Below, one piece after another: positions 55,444 through 64,000 of a stretch of DNA of 64,000 nt. The DNA is taken from assembly GCF_030014955.1 (NCBI RefSeq), contig NZ_JAGRPV010000001.1, positions 7,068,001 through 7,132,000 on the forward strand, written 5' to 3'. Both the position numbers and the translations under genes were made by a program. Below the pieces are notes generated by a model. That model worked only from the letters and a program-made list of their open reading frames with translations. It had not been told where the DNA came from and ran no database searches. Numbering within the stretch: position 1 is the stretch's first letter; each line of letters starts with the position of its first letter. This DNA is from Cohnella hashimotonis (GTDB lineage: Bacteria > Bacillota > Bacilli > Paenibacillales > Paenibacillaceae).

Positions 55444-56076
55444 ATGACGACAAGTTCGGAGCTTCGTGCACGAGCAAGAACGACTTTGCAAGGCAAATGG
55501 ACGGAACCGGTGCTGCTGGCGCTGGTGTACTTCATTATTATTACTGTGATTGGGTATCTTGAACAAATCCCGCTGATCGGCTGGGTGGCTTCTCTTGTGC
55601 TCACCGGACCGATAGCGCTGGGATTGTACGGGTACTTCCAGGATCTCGTGCGCGAGCGCAATCCAAGCATCGGCGGGTTGTTCAGCGGCTTCAACCGCTT
55701 CTCCGAAGCTTTTATCTTGAACTTGCTCGTCGGCATCTTTACGTTCCTCTGGACGCTGCTTTTTATCGTACCGGGCATCATCGCCGCGATTCGCTATTCT
55801 CAAGCCTTCTTCATCTTGCGCGACAATCCGGGCATCGGCGGCCTTGAAGCCATCAATCGCAGCAAAGCCATGATGGCCGGCAACAAAGGACGCTACTTCG
55901 TCTTCTGCCTGAGCTATCTCGGATGGGCGATTCTCGGCGCGATCCCGCTGGGCATCGGTCTGCTGTGGGTTACGCCGTATTTTCTTACCGGAGTCGCCCA
56001 CTTTTATGAAGATCTGAATCAATCCAACTACGTAGAGCCGCCCATCCAGCCCGGACTGAACAACTACAAATACTAA
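55444..56076 (+). CDS. DUF975 family membrane protein
   Basis: A 210-aa protein. N-terminal SELRARARTTLQGKWTEPVLLALVYFIII is typical of DUF975. Hydrophobic segments near 22-42, 45-65, 95-120 and 155-185, with GLEAINRSKAMMAGNKGRYFVFCLSYLGW between. Function unknown. AAAGGTGG precedes the ATG. It is followed 34 nt later by the DUF4190 gene, likely co-transcribed. Confidence 0.87.
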   Translation: MTTSSELRARARTTLQGKWTEPVLLALVYFIIITVIGYLEQIPLIGWVASLVLTGPIALGLYGYFQDLVRERNPSIGGLFSGFNRFSEAFILNLLVGIFTFLWTLLFIVPGIIAAIRYSQAFFILRDNPGIGGLEAINRSKAMMAGNKGRYFVFCLSYLGWAILGAIPLGIGLLWVTPYFLTGVAHFYEDLNQSNYVEPPIQPGLNNYKY

Positions 56077-56110
56077 CAATCGAAGCCTTTCCGCAAAGGG
56101 AGACTAAACG

Positions 56111-56998
56111 ATGACATCCGACGATTCGAACAACAATTGGAGCGGGCCGGACCCGACAGATTCCGCGCCGGGCCCGGATGCCGGCACAGCGCCGGATGCC
56201 TCGCCGGCTCGGCCGGCGGACAGCGGCGGCGAGGCCGCGGGAGAACGCGCAGCGGGAGAACGCGCAGCGAGCGAACCGGCGCGCGCGCATGAGGGGCAGG
56301 ACGCCGACGGCGGTTACCGCGCGGCCGAGGAGTCGGCGGCACGCGCGCAGGAGCGGCAAGGAGCCGACCAGGCATGGGCGCGCGATCGACAGGCGGCGGG
56401 CGGCGGTTACCGCGCGGGCGATGACCCGGCGCGAGCTTCGCAAGGTTGGCAGCCGGGGCACCCGTCTGCCGGGTACCAGCCGCGTGCCGATCAGCAGCAT
56501 GCCCAATATGCGGGTCAGCAGCATGCGGGTCATCCGAACGCGCCGCACCAAGGCGGTTATTATCCACCGCCTCCGCCTCATGGCTCCGCATATTCGCAGC
56601 ATCCGAACCATGAACACCAAACGTACGGCGGCGGACCCTCGAATCCGTATCCTTACCGCCAGCCCGGCTACGAGTATGCCCGCCCGCCACAGTCGCCGCC
56701 GGCACGCTCGAATAGCAAATCGATCGCCGCGCTCATCCTCGGCATCGGATCGATCGTCATCCCGTTCATCGGATTCTTCCTGGGCGTCGTCGGCATCATT
56801 GTATCCGCGATCTCGCTGAAGGAGATCCGCGTTCGCGGCGAACAGGGCTCCGGCATGGCCGTCGCCGGACTCGTCTGCTCGATCGTGGGCACGGTGCTGT
56901 ACTTCGTCATCATCTTGCTGATCATCATCTTCGCATTCGCCGCGACGGACAACAACTACGATTACAACAACTTTTCGAACATCATCATGGAAGCATAA
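56111..56998 (+). CDS. DUF4190 domain membrane protein with long disordered N-terminus
   Basis: 295 aa. Residues 1-200 are low-complexity and hydrophilic: Ala/Glu/Arg/Asp-rich first, then Gly/His/Gln/Tyr/Pro-rich (HPNAPHQGGYYPPPPPHG). The C-terminus is a two-helix DUF4190 domain (SIAALILGIGSIVIPFIG ... GSGMAVAGLVCSIVGTVL). The N-terminal part is probably cytoplasmic and disordered. A duplication GERAAGERAAS hints at repeat expansion. Role unknown. Confidence 0.82.
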   Translation: MTSDDSNNNWSGPDPTDSAPGPDAGTAPDASPARPADSGGEAAGERAAGERAASEPARAHEGQDADGGYRAAEESAARAQERQGADQAWARDRQAAGGGYRAGDDPARASQGWQPGHPSAGYQPRADQQHAQYAGQQHAGHPNAPHQGGYYPPPPPHGSAYSQHPNHEHQTYGGGPSNPYPYRQPGYEYARPPQSPPARSNSKSIAALILGIGSIVIPFIGFFLGVVGIIVSAISLKEIRVRGEQGSGMAVAGLVCSIVGTVLYFVIILLIIIFAFAATDNNYDYNNFSNIIMEA

Positions 56999-57050
56999 AA
57001 AAGGCTGTCCTTTCGATCGCGGAATGCGACCGAAAGGAACAGCCTTTTTT
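56997..57050. terminator. Bidirectional terminator between DUF4190 gene and ptsH
   Basis: AAAAAAGGCTG-T-CCTTTCG (56997-57015)/CGAAAGG-AA-CAGCCTTTTTT (57031-57050) with T-runs on both strands, between convergent genes. It begins at the DUF4190 stop codon. Confidence 0.9.
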
Positions 57051-57075
57051 ACGCGCCTGCGGAGGATATCCTCTC

Positions 57076-57339
57076 TTATTCTTCGTAAATCTTCGACAGC
57101 AGCGGACCGAGCTCGCGAAGCGCTTCGTCCTCGCGCTCGCCGTCGACTTCCAGCGTCACTTCGTCGCCTTTGGCGAGTCCGAGCGAGAGCAAGCCGAGCG
57201 AGCTCTTGCCGTTAACCTTTTTGCTCCCCTTTACGAGATTGACCTTGCAGTTGAACTGCGTCGCCGCGTGGACGAAAATCTTCGTCGGACGGGCATGGAA
57301 GCCGGACGGATGGATGACAGTAAAGGTTTCGGAAAGCAT
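57076..57339 (-). CDS. ptsH: Phosphocarrier protein HPr
   Basis: 87 aa. Active-site His15 in SGFHARPTKIF and the regulatory Ser46 in NGKSSLGLLSLGLAKGDEV, the site of HPr kinase, are both present, so it is a full HPr and not Crh. The ATG overlaps the ptsI stop by one base (TAATG), and AAAGGAG lies 9 nt upstream, inside ptsI. Gene order is ptsI then ptsH, opposite to the usual ptsHI. Confidence 0.95.
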   Translation of the reverse strand: MLSETFTVIHPSGFHARPTKIFVHAATQFNCKVNLVKGSKKVNGKSSLGLLSLGLAKGDEVTLEVDGEREDEALRELGPLLSKIYEE

Positions 57340-59060
57340 TAGGCACGACTCCTTTGTTCTACGAATTGTTTGACTTCCTCTTGGGTACCGAGCTGCAGCG
57401 CCTCGTCGGCGAGCCGCGCCCATTCTTGCTTGGACAGCATGCCGATCAGCTCGCGGGCCGGCAGCACGGACGATGCGCTCATGCTGAACTCGCCGAGGCC
57501 AAGGCCGAGCAGCAGCGGGATCGCCGTGAGATCGCCGGCCATTTCGCCGCACATGCCCGCCCATTTGCCCTCGCGCTCCGCGGCCCGGATGACCATGCGG
57601 ACAAGACGTAGAATGGACGGGTGATACGGCTGGTACAGGTACGAGACAGCGTCGTTCATGCGGTCCGCCGCCATCGTGTACTGAATCAAATCGTTGGTGC
57701 CGATGCTGAAGAAGTCGACTTCCTTGGCCAGATAGTCCGCGTTCAGCGCCGCAGCCGGAATCTCGATCATGATGCCGACCTCGATGTCGGAAGCTACCGC
57801 GATGCCTTCGCTCTCCAGCTTGGCTCGCTCCTCGGCCAGAATCGCCTTGGCCTGCCGCAGCTCGCCCGCAACGGCGATCATCGGGAACATAATATTCAGC
57901 TTCCCCGCCGTGCTCGCGCGGAGCAGCGCGCGCAGCTGCGTGCGAAACACGTCCTCGCGGCTCAGGCAGAAGCGGACCGCCCGCTGGCCCAGAAACGGAT
58001 TGCTTTCCTTCGGCAGCGACAGGTACGGCAGCTCCTTGTCGCCGCCGATGTCGAGCGTGCGGATGACGACGCGTTTGCCCTCCATTTTGGCCAGCACATG
58101 ACGATAGGTCTCGTGCTGTTCTTCTTCGGTCGGAAGCGAATTGCGACCCATGTACAGAAATTCGGTGCGGAACAGCCCGACGCCGTCGGCGCCGTTCTCC
58201 AGCGCCTTCGCGACGTCCTCGACGCCTCCGATGTTGGCCGCCAGCTCGACGTGGGCACCGTCAGCCGATATGGAAGGCTCGGACGCCAGCCGCTTCAACT
58301 CGGCCACACGCGCGTTGTAGGCCTCCTTTCTCGCCCGATAGTCCGCAAGCTCCTCGTCGCTCGGATCGACGACGATCCGCCCCTCCGTCGCGTCGAGGAT
58401 GATCGTCGTCCCGTCCGGAACGTCCGCCGCAGCCTTGCCTGCCCCGACGATTGCGGGCAGCTCCAGCGAGCGCGCCATGATCGCGGAATGCGACGTGCGG
58501 CTGCCGATCTCGGTGACGAAGCCGCGCACGTAGTCCAGGTCGAGCTGCGCGGTATCGGACGGCGTCAGATCCTGCGCCACGATGATCGTCTCCTCCGCGA
58601 TGCCGGACAGCGCTGCGTACGGTCTGCCCTTGAGATGGCTCATGACCCGACCGGACACGTCCAGCACATCCGTCGCCCGCTCGCGCAGCATCTCGCTGTC
58701 CATGCCGCGCAGCATCTCGACGATCATGCCCGTTACTTCGTGAAGCGCGTATTCGGCGTTTACCGATTCATTGTCGATCTGCTCGAGGACGGCGTCCACG
58801 AGATCGGGATCGTCGAGCAGCATCAGATGCGCTTCGAAAATTTCCGCTTTCGCGGCGCCGAGCCTGCGCGCCGTCGATTCGCGGATCGCGTCGATCTCCG
58901 TCTTCGCCCGCGCGACGGCGGCGCGGAAGCGCTCCGCCTCCGCGGACGCGTCGGCGACCTCGGCGCGCTCCGGCGTTTCGGCCGCGGTATGCGCGTATCG
59001 GAACGCCCTCGCGATGGCGATGCCGGGAGAAGCGGCGATGCCGGTTAACTGTTGGGACAT
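57339..59060 (-). CDS. ptsI: Phosphoenolpyruvate-protein phosphotransferase (enzyme I)
   Basis: A 573-aa enzyme I that moves phosphate from PEP to HPr. HPr-binding N-terminal domain; active-site His in [21 protein letters not shown] (about residue 190); PEP-binding barrel with [47 protein letters not shown], and the Cys in [14 protein letters not shown] has GGAGGG. It follows mtlD by 38 nt in the same direction, so it is likely part of, or read from, the mannitol operon. Confidence 0.96.
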   Translation of the reverse strand: MSQQLTGIAASPGIAIARAFRYAHTAAETPERAEVADASAEAERFRAAVARAKTEIDAIRESTARRLGAAKAEIFEAHLMLLDDPDLVDAVLEQIDNESVNAEYALHEVTGMIVEMLRGMDSEMLRERATDVLDVSGRVMSHLKGRPYAALSGIAEETIIVAQDLTPSDTAQLDLDYVRGFVTEIGSRTSHSAIMARSLELPAIVGAGKAAADVPDGTTIILDATEGRIVVDPSDEELADYRARKEAYNARVAELKRLASEPSISADGAHVELAANIGGVEDVAKALENGADGVGLFRTEFLYMGRNSLPTEEEQHETYRHVLAKMEGKRVVIRTLDIGGDKELPYLSLPKESNPFLGQRAVRFCLSREDVFRTQLRALLRASTAGKLNIMFPMIAVAGELRQAKAILAEERAKLESEGIAVASDIEVGIMIEIPAAALNADYLAKEVDFFSIGTNDLIQYTMAADRMNDAVSYLYQPYHPSILRLVRMVIRAAEREGKWAGMCGEMAGDLTAIPLLLGLGLGEFSMSASSVLPARELIGMLSKQEWARLADEALQLGTQEEVKQFVEQRSRA

Positions 59061-59098
59061 GATGCATCCCTCCTTTTATTCTGAAAAGCGTCTTTGCT

Positions 59099-60256
59099 TC
59101 AGCTTTGGAGCTCGGCTGCCAACGCTTCGAATTGCTTCAATGCCAGCAAGAGCAGCGGGTGCTCCGGCGGCAGGGTCGTGTATTTCGCCAGTGTCGCGCC
59201 GGCGCCGCGGTCCGCAAGCGATCGCTGCAGCTCTGCCGACTCCGGGTCGTCCGGGTAGTCGAAGCGCAGTGCCGCGGCCATGACTTTGGCGAGCGCGTCA
59301 GGCTCATTGCCCTGCTCCAGCGCCAGCAGCGCGGGACCGACAAGACGGTCGTTCGGCGACAGCTTGCGAATCGGCGAACGGCCGACGCGCGCGATCTCGT
59401 CGGTCAGATTCGGATTGCGGAAGCGGCCTAGGATCGTATCGATATAATGGCGATGCGCCTCCGGATCGAAGCCGTGTTTGCGGACAATGACGGCGCCCGT
59501 CTCGTCCAGCACCGCGCGTACTTCGCCCACCAGCGCATCGTCGGCCATCGCCTGCTGAATCGTCTCGTACCCCTTCAGGTTGCCGAGATAGGCCGCAGAA
59601 GCGTGACCCGTGTTGACGGTGAACAGCTTGCGCTCGATATACGGCGTCAGGTCGTTCACATAATGCACGCCTTCGATGCGTTTGAAATCCGGGAACATAA
59701 CGGATGCGTCGACCGCCCATTCGTAGAAAGGCTCCACCGTCACCGCGAGGGGATCCTCGTTGTGCTGGATCGGCACGATTCGGTCCACCGCCGCGTTCGG
59801 GAAGGCGCAAACGGCGTCGGCCCCGCGACGCGTCTCCTCGTCCAGATGCCCGTACACATGCGCTTTCAGTTGAGCGCTGCCTCCGATTGCGTTTTCGCAA
59901 GCGATCAGGTGGAGCGGACCTGCGCCCGCGGCGATACGGCGTTCTATGCCGCGCGCGAGGCCCGGAGCGATATGCTTCAAGATGTTCACGCCGACTGCGG
60001 TCGTGACCAGATCGGCTTCGGCCACGGCGGAGGCTACGGCCGCAAGGTCGGTGCCGTCAATCGCCGTCACGCCTGCCACGCGTATCCGCTCCTGCTTGTC
60101 GTCAGCCAATGTCACCGTATATTCGCCCCGCTCGCGAAGCGCGTCGACCAGCGTTTTATTTACGTCGGAAAAAACCACCTCGTAGCCCGCGCGCGACAGC
60201 AGAAGTCCGATGAAGCCCCGCCCGATGTTGCCTGCGCCGAAGTGCAGAGCCTTCAT
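59099..60256 (-). CDS. mtlD: Mannitol-1-phosphate 5-dehydrogenase
   Basis: A 385-aa NAD enzyme converting mannitol-1-P to fructose-6-P. Rossmann start MKALHFGAGNIGRGFIGLLL; ACENAIGGSAQLK; catalytic region NTGHASAAYLGNLKGYETI with Lys/Asn/His of the polyol dehydrogenase family; IARVGRSPIRKLSPNDRLVGPA. Its ATG overlaps the mtlF stop (ATGA). Length is normal. Confidence 0.96.
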   Translation of the reverse strand: MKALHFGAGNIGRGFIGLLLSRAGYEVVFSDVNKTLVDALRERGEYTVTLADDKQERIRVAGVTAIDGTDLAAVASAVAEADLVTTAVGVNILKHIAPGLARGIERRIAAGAGPLHLIACENAIGGSAQLKAHVYGHLDEETRRGADAVCAFPNAAVDRIVPIQHNEDPLAVTVEPFYEWAVDASVMFPDFKRIEGVHYVNDLTPYIERKLFTVNTGHASAAYLGNLKGYETIQQAMADDALVGEVRAVLDETGAVIVRKHGFDPEAHRHYIDTILGRFRNPNLTDEIARVGRSPIRKLSPNDRLVGPALLALEQGNEPDALAKVMAAALRFDYPDDPESAELQRSLADRGAGATLAKYTTLPPEHPLLLLALKQFEALAAELQS

Positions 60257-60690
60257 TCCTCCACACCGCTCTCAAAGATTTCGATCATCTCGGCGGGGGT
60301 CTTGGCGGCGAGAATCCGCTCCATGTTCTCGTCGTCCGAGCAGATCATCGCGACGTTCGTCAAAATATCCAGATGGTCGTCGCCGACCGCCGCGATGCCG
60401 ATGACCAGATGCGCCTTTTCTCCGTCTCCGAAATCGACGCCGGCCGGCAGCTGGACGATCGACAGGCCCGTAGACTTGATGGTGCTCTTGGATTCGCTCG
60501 TTCCGTGCGGGATCGCGAGGCCGCCGCCCATGTAGGTGGACAGCGAATTCTCGCGTTCGATCATGCTGTCGACGTAAGCCGGCTCTACGTGGCCCGCCTC
60601 GACCAGCAGTTGGCCGGCCAGACGGATCGCTTCGTATTTGTCGCCGACGGTTGCGTTCAGTTTCACTTTGTTTGCGGACAGGATGCTCAT
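60253..60690 (-). CDS. mtlF: Mannitol PTS EIIA component
   Basis: A 145-aa EIIA of the fructose/mannitol family. Phospho-accepting His in GGGLAIPHGTSESKS (about residue 63). ENSLSTYMGG and HLVIGIAAVGDDHLDIL are typical. ATG (MSILSAN) is preferred to a GTG three codons earlier that overlaps the mtlR stop. Receives phosphate from HPr encoded in the same cluster and passes it to MtlA EIIB. Confidence 0.94.
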   Translation of the reverse strand: MSILSANKVKLNATVGDKYEAIRLAGQLLVEAGHVEPAYVDSMIERENSLSTYMGGGLAIPHGTSESKSTIKSTGLSIVQLPAGVDFGDGEKAHLVIGIAAVGDDHLDILTNVAMICSDDENMERILAAKTPAEMIEIFESGVEE

Positions 60691-60695
60691 ATCGG

Positions 60696-62798
60696 TCACT
60701 CGCTTTCGGTTTTAGTTAAGAAAAAGCTTCTCAGATGCGTCGTCATTCGCTCGCGGATCGCCGTCTCGTCGCCGGCCTCGAGCAGCGCGATCGTCTCCTC
60801 GTCGAGCAGCATCGCGCTGATCTCGCTCAGCACCTCAAGCCGCTCCCGCGCCAGCGCGCGGGGCGCCAGCATGAGGAGGAAGCGCGACAACCGAACGGGC
60901 GAACCGTCTTGCTCTCGCTCCGGCAGCTGCACCGCCCGGCGAAGCCGGTACAGCTTGAGGGTGGAGGTCTTGATCTCGGGCGCCCGCGTATGAAAGAGCG
61001 CAAGGCCCGTGCCCGGGATCATCTGGCTGCCCTGTTCCTCCCGCCCCAGCAGCCTGTCGCGTACGGCGGCCGCTTCGCTCAGCAGGCCGAGCGCTTCCTC
61101 CCGCCGGCAAGCGTCGTCCAGCGCCGCGTACAGGTCGCCTGCCTCGTCGCCCAGCTCGATCACCCTGAACCCGCCCACAAGCGACACGATCTCGTCGAGC
61201 GTCGTCTTCAGGCGCTGCAGCCGGGCGAGGCCGTCTGCCGAAGAGGCCGGCTCGACCGCCGCTCCATTCCGGACGGCGGCCGGCTTAGGCTCCCACGGCG
61301 CCTCGCGAACGAACGCCCGCAGCCGGTCGGCTTCCCCCTGCGTGAGCAGGGGGCTCACCTTGATGTAATGCCTGGGGTCGATCGGAAGATCGATCGTTGA
61401 GATGATCAGATCGTACGTGTCCTCGTCGATCCGGGCCGCCTCGTACCAGGATACCCGGTCCGCGATCTCGATCTGCGGAAGTTCCTTGCGGATGCGCATC
61501 TGCAGCAGCTTGGAGGAGCCTATGCCGCTCGTGCATACGAGTATCGCGCGTACGTTCCGCCGGAGCTGCTTGAGCCGCTCTTGGGACGCGCCGAAATGCA
61601 TGACCAAAAAGCCGACTTCCTCGTCCGGCACCTCCAGTTGGGGCAGCGCTGCGCAAGCCGCCTCCCTGACGGCCGCGAACAGCACGCCGTAATCCCGGCG
61701 AATCTGCTCCAGCAGCGGATTGCGGATGCGCTGTCCCTCGCCGAGCCGCTGCACCGCCTGCTTCAAGTGCTCGAACAAGCCGTCCCGCAGCGACCGGTCC
61801 TCGTCGTAATCGATGCCCGTCGACGTTTGCACGGACCGGATCAGCCGGCGGACCGTGTCCGCAAGCGCCAGATCGTCGCCGGGCAGCAGCGCGAGATCTT
61901 TGCCGCGGGCATCCTGGAGCAGCTCGGCGACATAAGCCGTTTCGGCCGGGCCGATCTCGACGCCAGGCCGTGCCGAGAGCTGCTCCGCCAGCTGCGCGGC
62001 TTCCGCCGCGGCCCGTTCGGACGCTTGCCGGTCCTGCGGCGGCGGATGATACGGGATCGGGGCATTAGCCACCGTCCTGCCTTGCCGGACGCGATGCAGC
62101 GAGATGGACAGGCGGATGAGCAGGTCCGTGTAGATCGGTTCGTTGAGGCTGCCGGCCCAGCGGCGCTCCAGACTCCACAGCGCGCTCTCGACATCGGCCA
62201 TGTCTGTACGTCCGGCCAGCTGGAACAGCACGCGGTCGAGCGGATGCGACGGCGGTTCGCCCCGGCTCGCGATCAGCTCGGCATCGTCGAGGCGCAGCCG
62301 GATGAGCTGCCGGATCGCTTCCCGCAGCTCCGCCTCTCCGCCTGCGAGCTCCACGCCGTAGCCTCTGCGACGTATAAGCCGCACGCCGAAGCGCTCCACC
62401 CACTCGGCCAGCTCCTCCAGGTCGCTGCCGATCGTCTGCACCGTCACCTTCAGCTCGTGCGCCAGCGCGAATTGCTTGACAGGCTCCCGTTCCTGAAGAA
62501 GCAGGCACAGCAGGTAAATCTGGCGCTCGTCCGGGGAGAACTCGGCCTCCTCAGCCGCGGATACGATGCCGCCAAGGCGCTCTAGCGCAGCCGGGTCGCC
62601 CTGCAGGGCGATGCCCGAGCCGGATTTTTTCACCAGCGATACCGGCTGGCCTGCCAGCAGCTCCTCGACCGCGGCAAGCTCGCGGTGTACGGTGCGCGAG
62701 CTGACCTGGAGCCCCGCGGCAAGCTCGGCGGCCGTCATCTCCCGCCCGCTGCGCAGCAGCAGCTCGAGGATCAGCCTGGTTCGGTTGGACACGCTCAT
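60696..62798 (-). CDS. mtlR: Mannitol operon activator MtlR
   Basis: A 700-aa PRD-containing activator. N-terminal HTH (SRTVHRELAAVEELL), second winged-helix region (VQTIGSDLEELAEW), two PTS-regulation domains (about 175-410) with His sites such as LHRVRQG and VMHFGASQERL nearby, an EIIB-Gat-like domain with Cys in ILVCTSGIGSSKLLQMRI (about 420), and a C-terminal EIIA-like domain with His in GTGLALFHTRAPE. Domain order matches B. subtilis/Geobacillus MtlR, whose activity is set by phosphorylation. It lies between mtlA and mtlF as in Geobacillus. Confidence 0.93.
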   Translation of the reverse strand: MSVSNRTRLILELLLRSGREMTAAELAAGLQVSSRTVHRELAAVEELLAGQPVSLVKKSGSGIALQGDPAALERLGGIVSAAEEAEFSPDERQIYLLCLLLQEREPVKQFALAHELKVTVQTIGSDLEELAEWVERFGVRLIRRRGYGVELAGGEAELREAIRQLIRLRLDDAELIASRGEPPSHPLDRVLFQLAGRTDMADVESALWSLERRWAGSLNEPIYTDLLIRLSISLHRVRQGRTVANAPIPYHPPPQDRQASERAAAEAAQLAEQLSARPGVEIGPAETAYVAELLQDARGKDLALLPGDDLALADTVRRLIRSVQTSTGIDYDEDRSLRDGLFEHLKQAVQRLGEGQRIRNPLLEQIRRDYGVLFAAVREAACAALPQLEVPDEEVGFLVMHFGASQERLKQLRRNVRAILVCTSGIGSSKLLQMRIRKELPQIEIADRVSWYEAARIDEDTYDLIISTIDLPIDPRHYIKVSPLLTQGEADRLRAFVREAPWEPKPAAVRNGAAVEPASSADGLARLQRLKTTLDEIVSLVGGFRVIELGDEAGDLYAALDDACRREEALGLLSEAAAVRDRLLGREEQGSQMIPGTGLALFHTRAPEIKTSTLKLYRLRRAVQLPEREQDGSPVRLSRFLLMLAPRALARERLEVLSEISAMLLDEETIALLEAGDETAIRERMTTHLRSFFLTKTESE

Positions 62799-62924
62799 GA
62801 ACGGATCATTCCTGTCTATCCAAAATGGGCTGAACGCCGGCGATAGGCTCGCCAGCGTCAGTCAATTCGATATGCGCGGCGGATGCGGCCGTCAGGCCGC
62901 TCCGTTCCGGAAGAGCGATGCGGA

Positions 62925-64000
62925 TCAAGCGAGCCTGTCTACAAGGACGTCGTACGCCGGGCTTTTAAGGAAGTTGTCGATCGAGATATGCTCGGCATTC
63001 GGCGCCTTTTGTCTGGCGCGGTCGGTGAGCGTCTTATGCGTGATGACGATGTCCGCGTCGTCCGGAATGTCGCTGATAGCCGTATTAATGACTGTAATGT
63101 CCGATCCTGCAGCCTTCATTTTCTTACGAAGGATCGAGGCGCCCATGGCGCTCGATCCCATGCCGGCGTCGCAGGAGAAAACGATCTTGCGCACGTTCTC
63201 CTTATCCTTAACCGCATGGGCCGACGTTTGCAGACCTGCGTCGACGAACGCCGTGTCGGGTGTCGAGGTCCGCGATCCTGCCGCAGCCGAGACGCCTGCG
63301 ACCGGAGCCGCAGCGTTTGCTGCCGCAGCCGCCGCGGCGGGCGTGCCCGCAGCCTTCATCGCCTTCACGCGGCTTTGCGCTTCCTCGATATCCTCGTCCT
63401 GCGCGTTCTTCTTCGACGTTTTCAGCAGCAGCGCCGAGACGGCGAAGGACACGATGCCCGCAGTGAGCACGCCGCTTAGCACCGGCAGCAGGCCGCCCTT
63501 CGGCGCCATTGCGATATAGGCGAAGATGCTGCCCGGAGAAGGCGGAGCGACCAGGCCCGCGCCGAAGATCGAGAAGGTGAACGTACCGGTCACGCCGCCG
63601 GCGATGACAGCCAGAATCAGGCGCGGATTCATGAGGATGTAAGGGAAGTAGATCTCATGGATGCCGCCGAAGAAGTGGATGATCGCAGCGCCCGAAGCCG
63701 ACTGGCGGGCGGAGCCGCGTCCGACGAACATGTAGGCGAGCAGGACGCCGATGCCCGGGCCCGGATTCGATTCGAGCATGAACAGAATCGACTTGCCCGT
63801 GCGCGACGCTTCGTCGAGCGCGATGGGACTCAGCACGCCGTGGTTGATCGCGTTGTTGAGGAACAAAATCTTTGCCGGCTCGATGAGGACGTTCGCCAGC
63901 GGGATCAGGTTGTGATTCACCAGAAACTCCACGCCGTCCGACAGCCAGCTCGTCAATTGCTCGATGACCGGGCCGATGCCCGAATACGCGAGCAGCGTCA
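62925..64000 (-). CDS. mtlA: Mannitol PTS EIICB component (N-terminus outside window)
   Basis: Visible are about 358 C-terminal residues. EIIC part: NHGVLSPIALDEA, FMLESNPGPGIGVLLAYM and FGGIHEIYFPYILMNPRL, the conserved GGIHEIYFPY loop containing the mannitol-binding Glu. After an Ala-rich linker comes EIIB with the phospho-Cys in IVFSCDAGMGSSAMGA. No EIIA domain, in keeping with a separate mtlF. The 126-bp gap to mtlR shows no clear terminator. Confidence 0.95.
   Translation of the reverse strand, partial: TLLAYSGIGPVIEQLTSWLSDGVEFLVNHNLIPLANVLIEPAKILFLNNAINHGVLSPIALDEASRTGKSILFMLESNPGPGIGVLLAYMFVGRGSARQSASGAAIIHFFGGIHEIYFPYILMNPRLILAVIAGGVTGTFTFSIFGAGLVAPPSPGSIFAYIAMAPKGGLLPVLSGVLTAGIVSFAVSALLLKTSKKNAQDEDIEEAQSRVKAMKAAGTPAAAAAAANAAAPVAGVSAAAGSRTSTPDTAFVDAGLQTSAHAVKDKENVRKIVFSCDAGMGSSAMGASILRKKMKAAGSDITVINTAISDIPDDADIVITHKTLTDRARQKAPNAEHISIDNFLKSPAYDVLVDRLA

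Overview
The window is about 60% G+C and carries a Bacillota endospore-former gene set. Spo0F, SpoVAC/SpoVAD, a YhcN/YlaJ lipoprotein, RNA polymerase delta, class II FBP aldolase, the long Bacillus-type SRP RNA, a T-box, a ydaO c-di-AMP riboswitch and GTG/TTG starts with strong GGAGG sites all point to Paenibacillaceae. A Cohnella- or Paenibacillus-like organism is the best guess, judged from protein character and not from a search.

Layout. 0-3.6 kb: ybaB (cut by the edge), dnaX, an inserted soluble histidine kinase, and SRP RNA. 3.7-7 kb: sporulation-type lipoprotein, rpmE, and a secreted DUF4434 glycoside-hydrolase-like protein. 7-15 kb: a carbohydrate locus (RpiR regulator, DUF4127 protein, ABC sugar importer without its ATPase, NanE, ROK kinase) with a shared 13-bp palindrome upstream of two of its genes. 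15-24.7 kb: a housekeeping run read leftwards (rpoE, pyrG, spo0F, fba, murA, rho, radical SAM); pyrG has the GGGC-start attenuator and Rho has a disordered C-terminal tail of about 500 residues. 25-31 kb: cytoplasmic-type subtilase, argS, a DUF1934 protein, then a divergent second argS behind an Arg-type T-box. 32-42.5 kb: chemoreceptor, speE, pbpG, ywhD, a secreted protein, an M1-type metallopeptidase and a membrane protein. 42.8-47 kb: c-di-AMP riboswitch with NlpC/P60 hydrolase, then moxR-DUF58-DUF4129. 47.7-52.3 kb: Fur-type siderophore ATPase, polysaccharide deacetylase, DUF1657 protein, and spoVAC-spoVAD-yetF. 52.3-57 kb: an ABC-2 exporter whose second permease is frameshifted by a 17-bp duplication, a DUF975 and a DUF4190 protein. 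57-64 kb: a mannitol PTS operon mtlA-mtlR-mtlF-mtlD that continues into the general PTS genes ptsI and ptsH.

The most unusual pattern is in the intergenic DNA. At five places (26.4, 31.2, 31.5, 37.6 and 47.4 kb) there are tandem units with a period of exactly 51 or 52 bp. Their primary sequences differ from locus to locus, but at four of the five each unit carries a short inverted repeat of similar layout, and some stems show paired (compensatory) changes. I know of no named element with this description.
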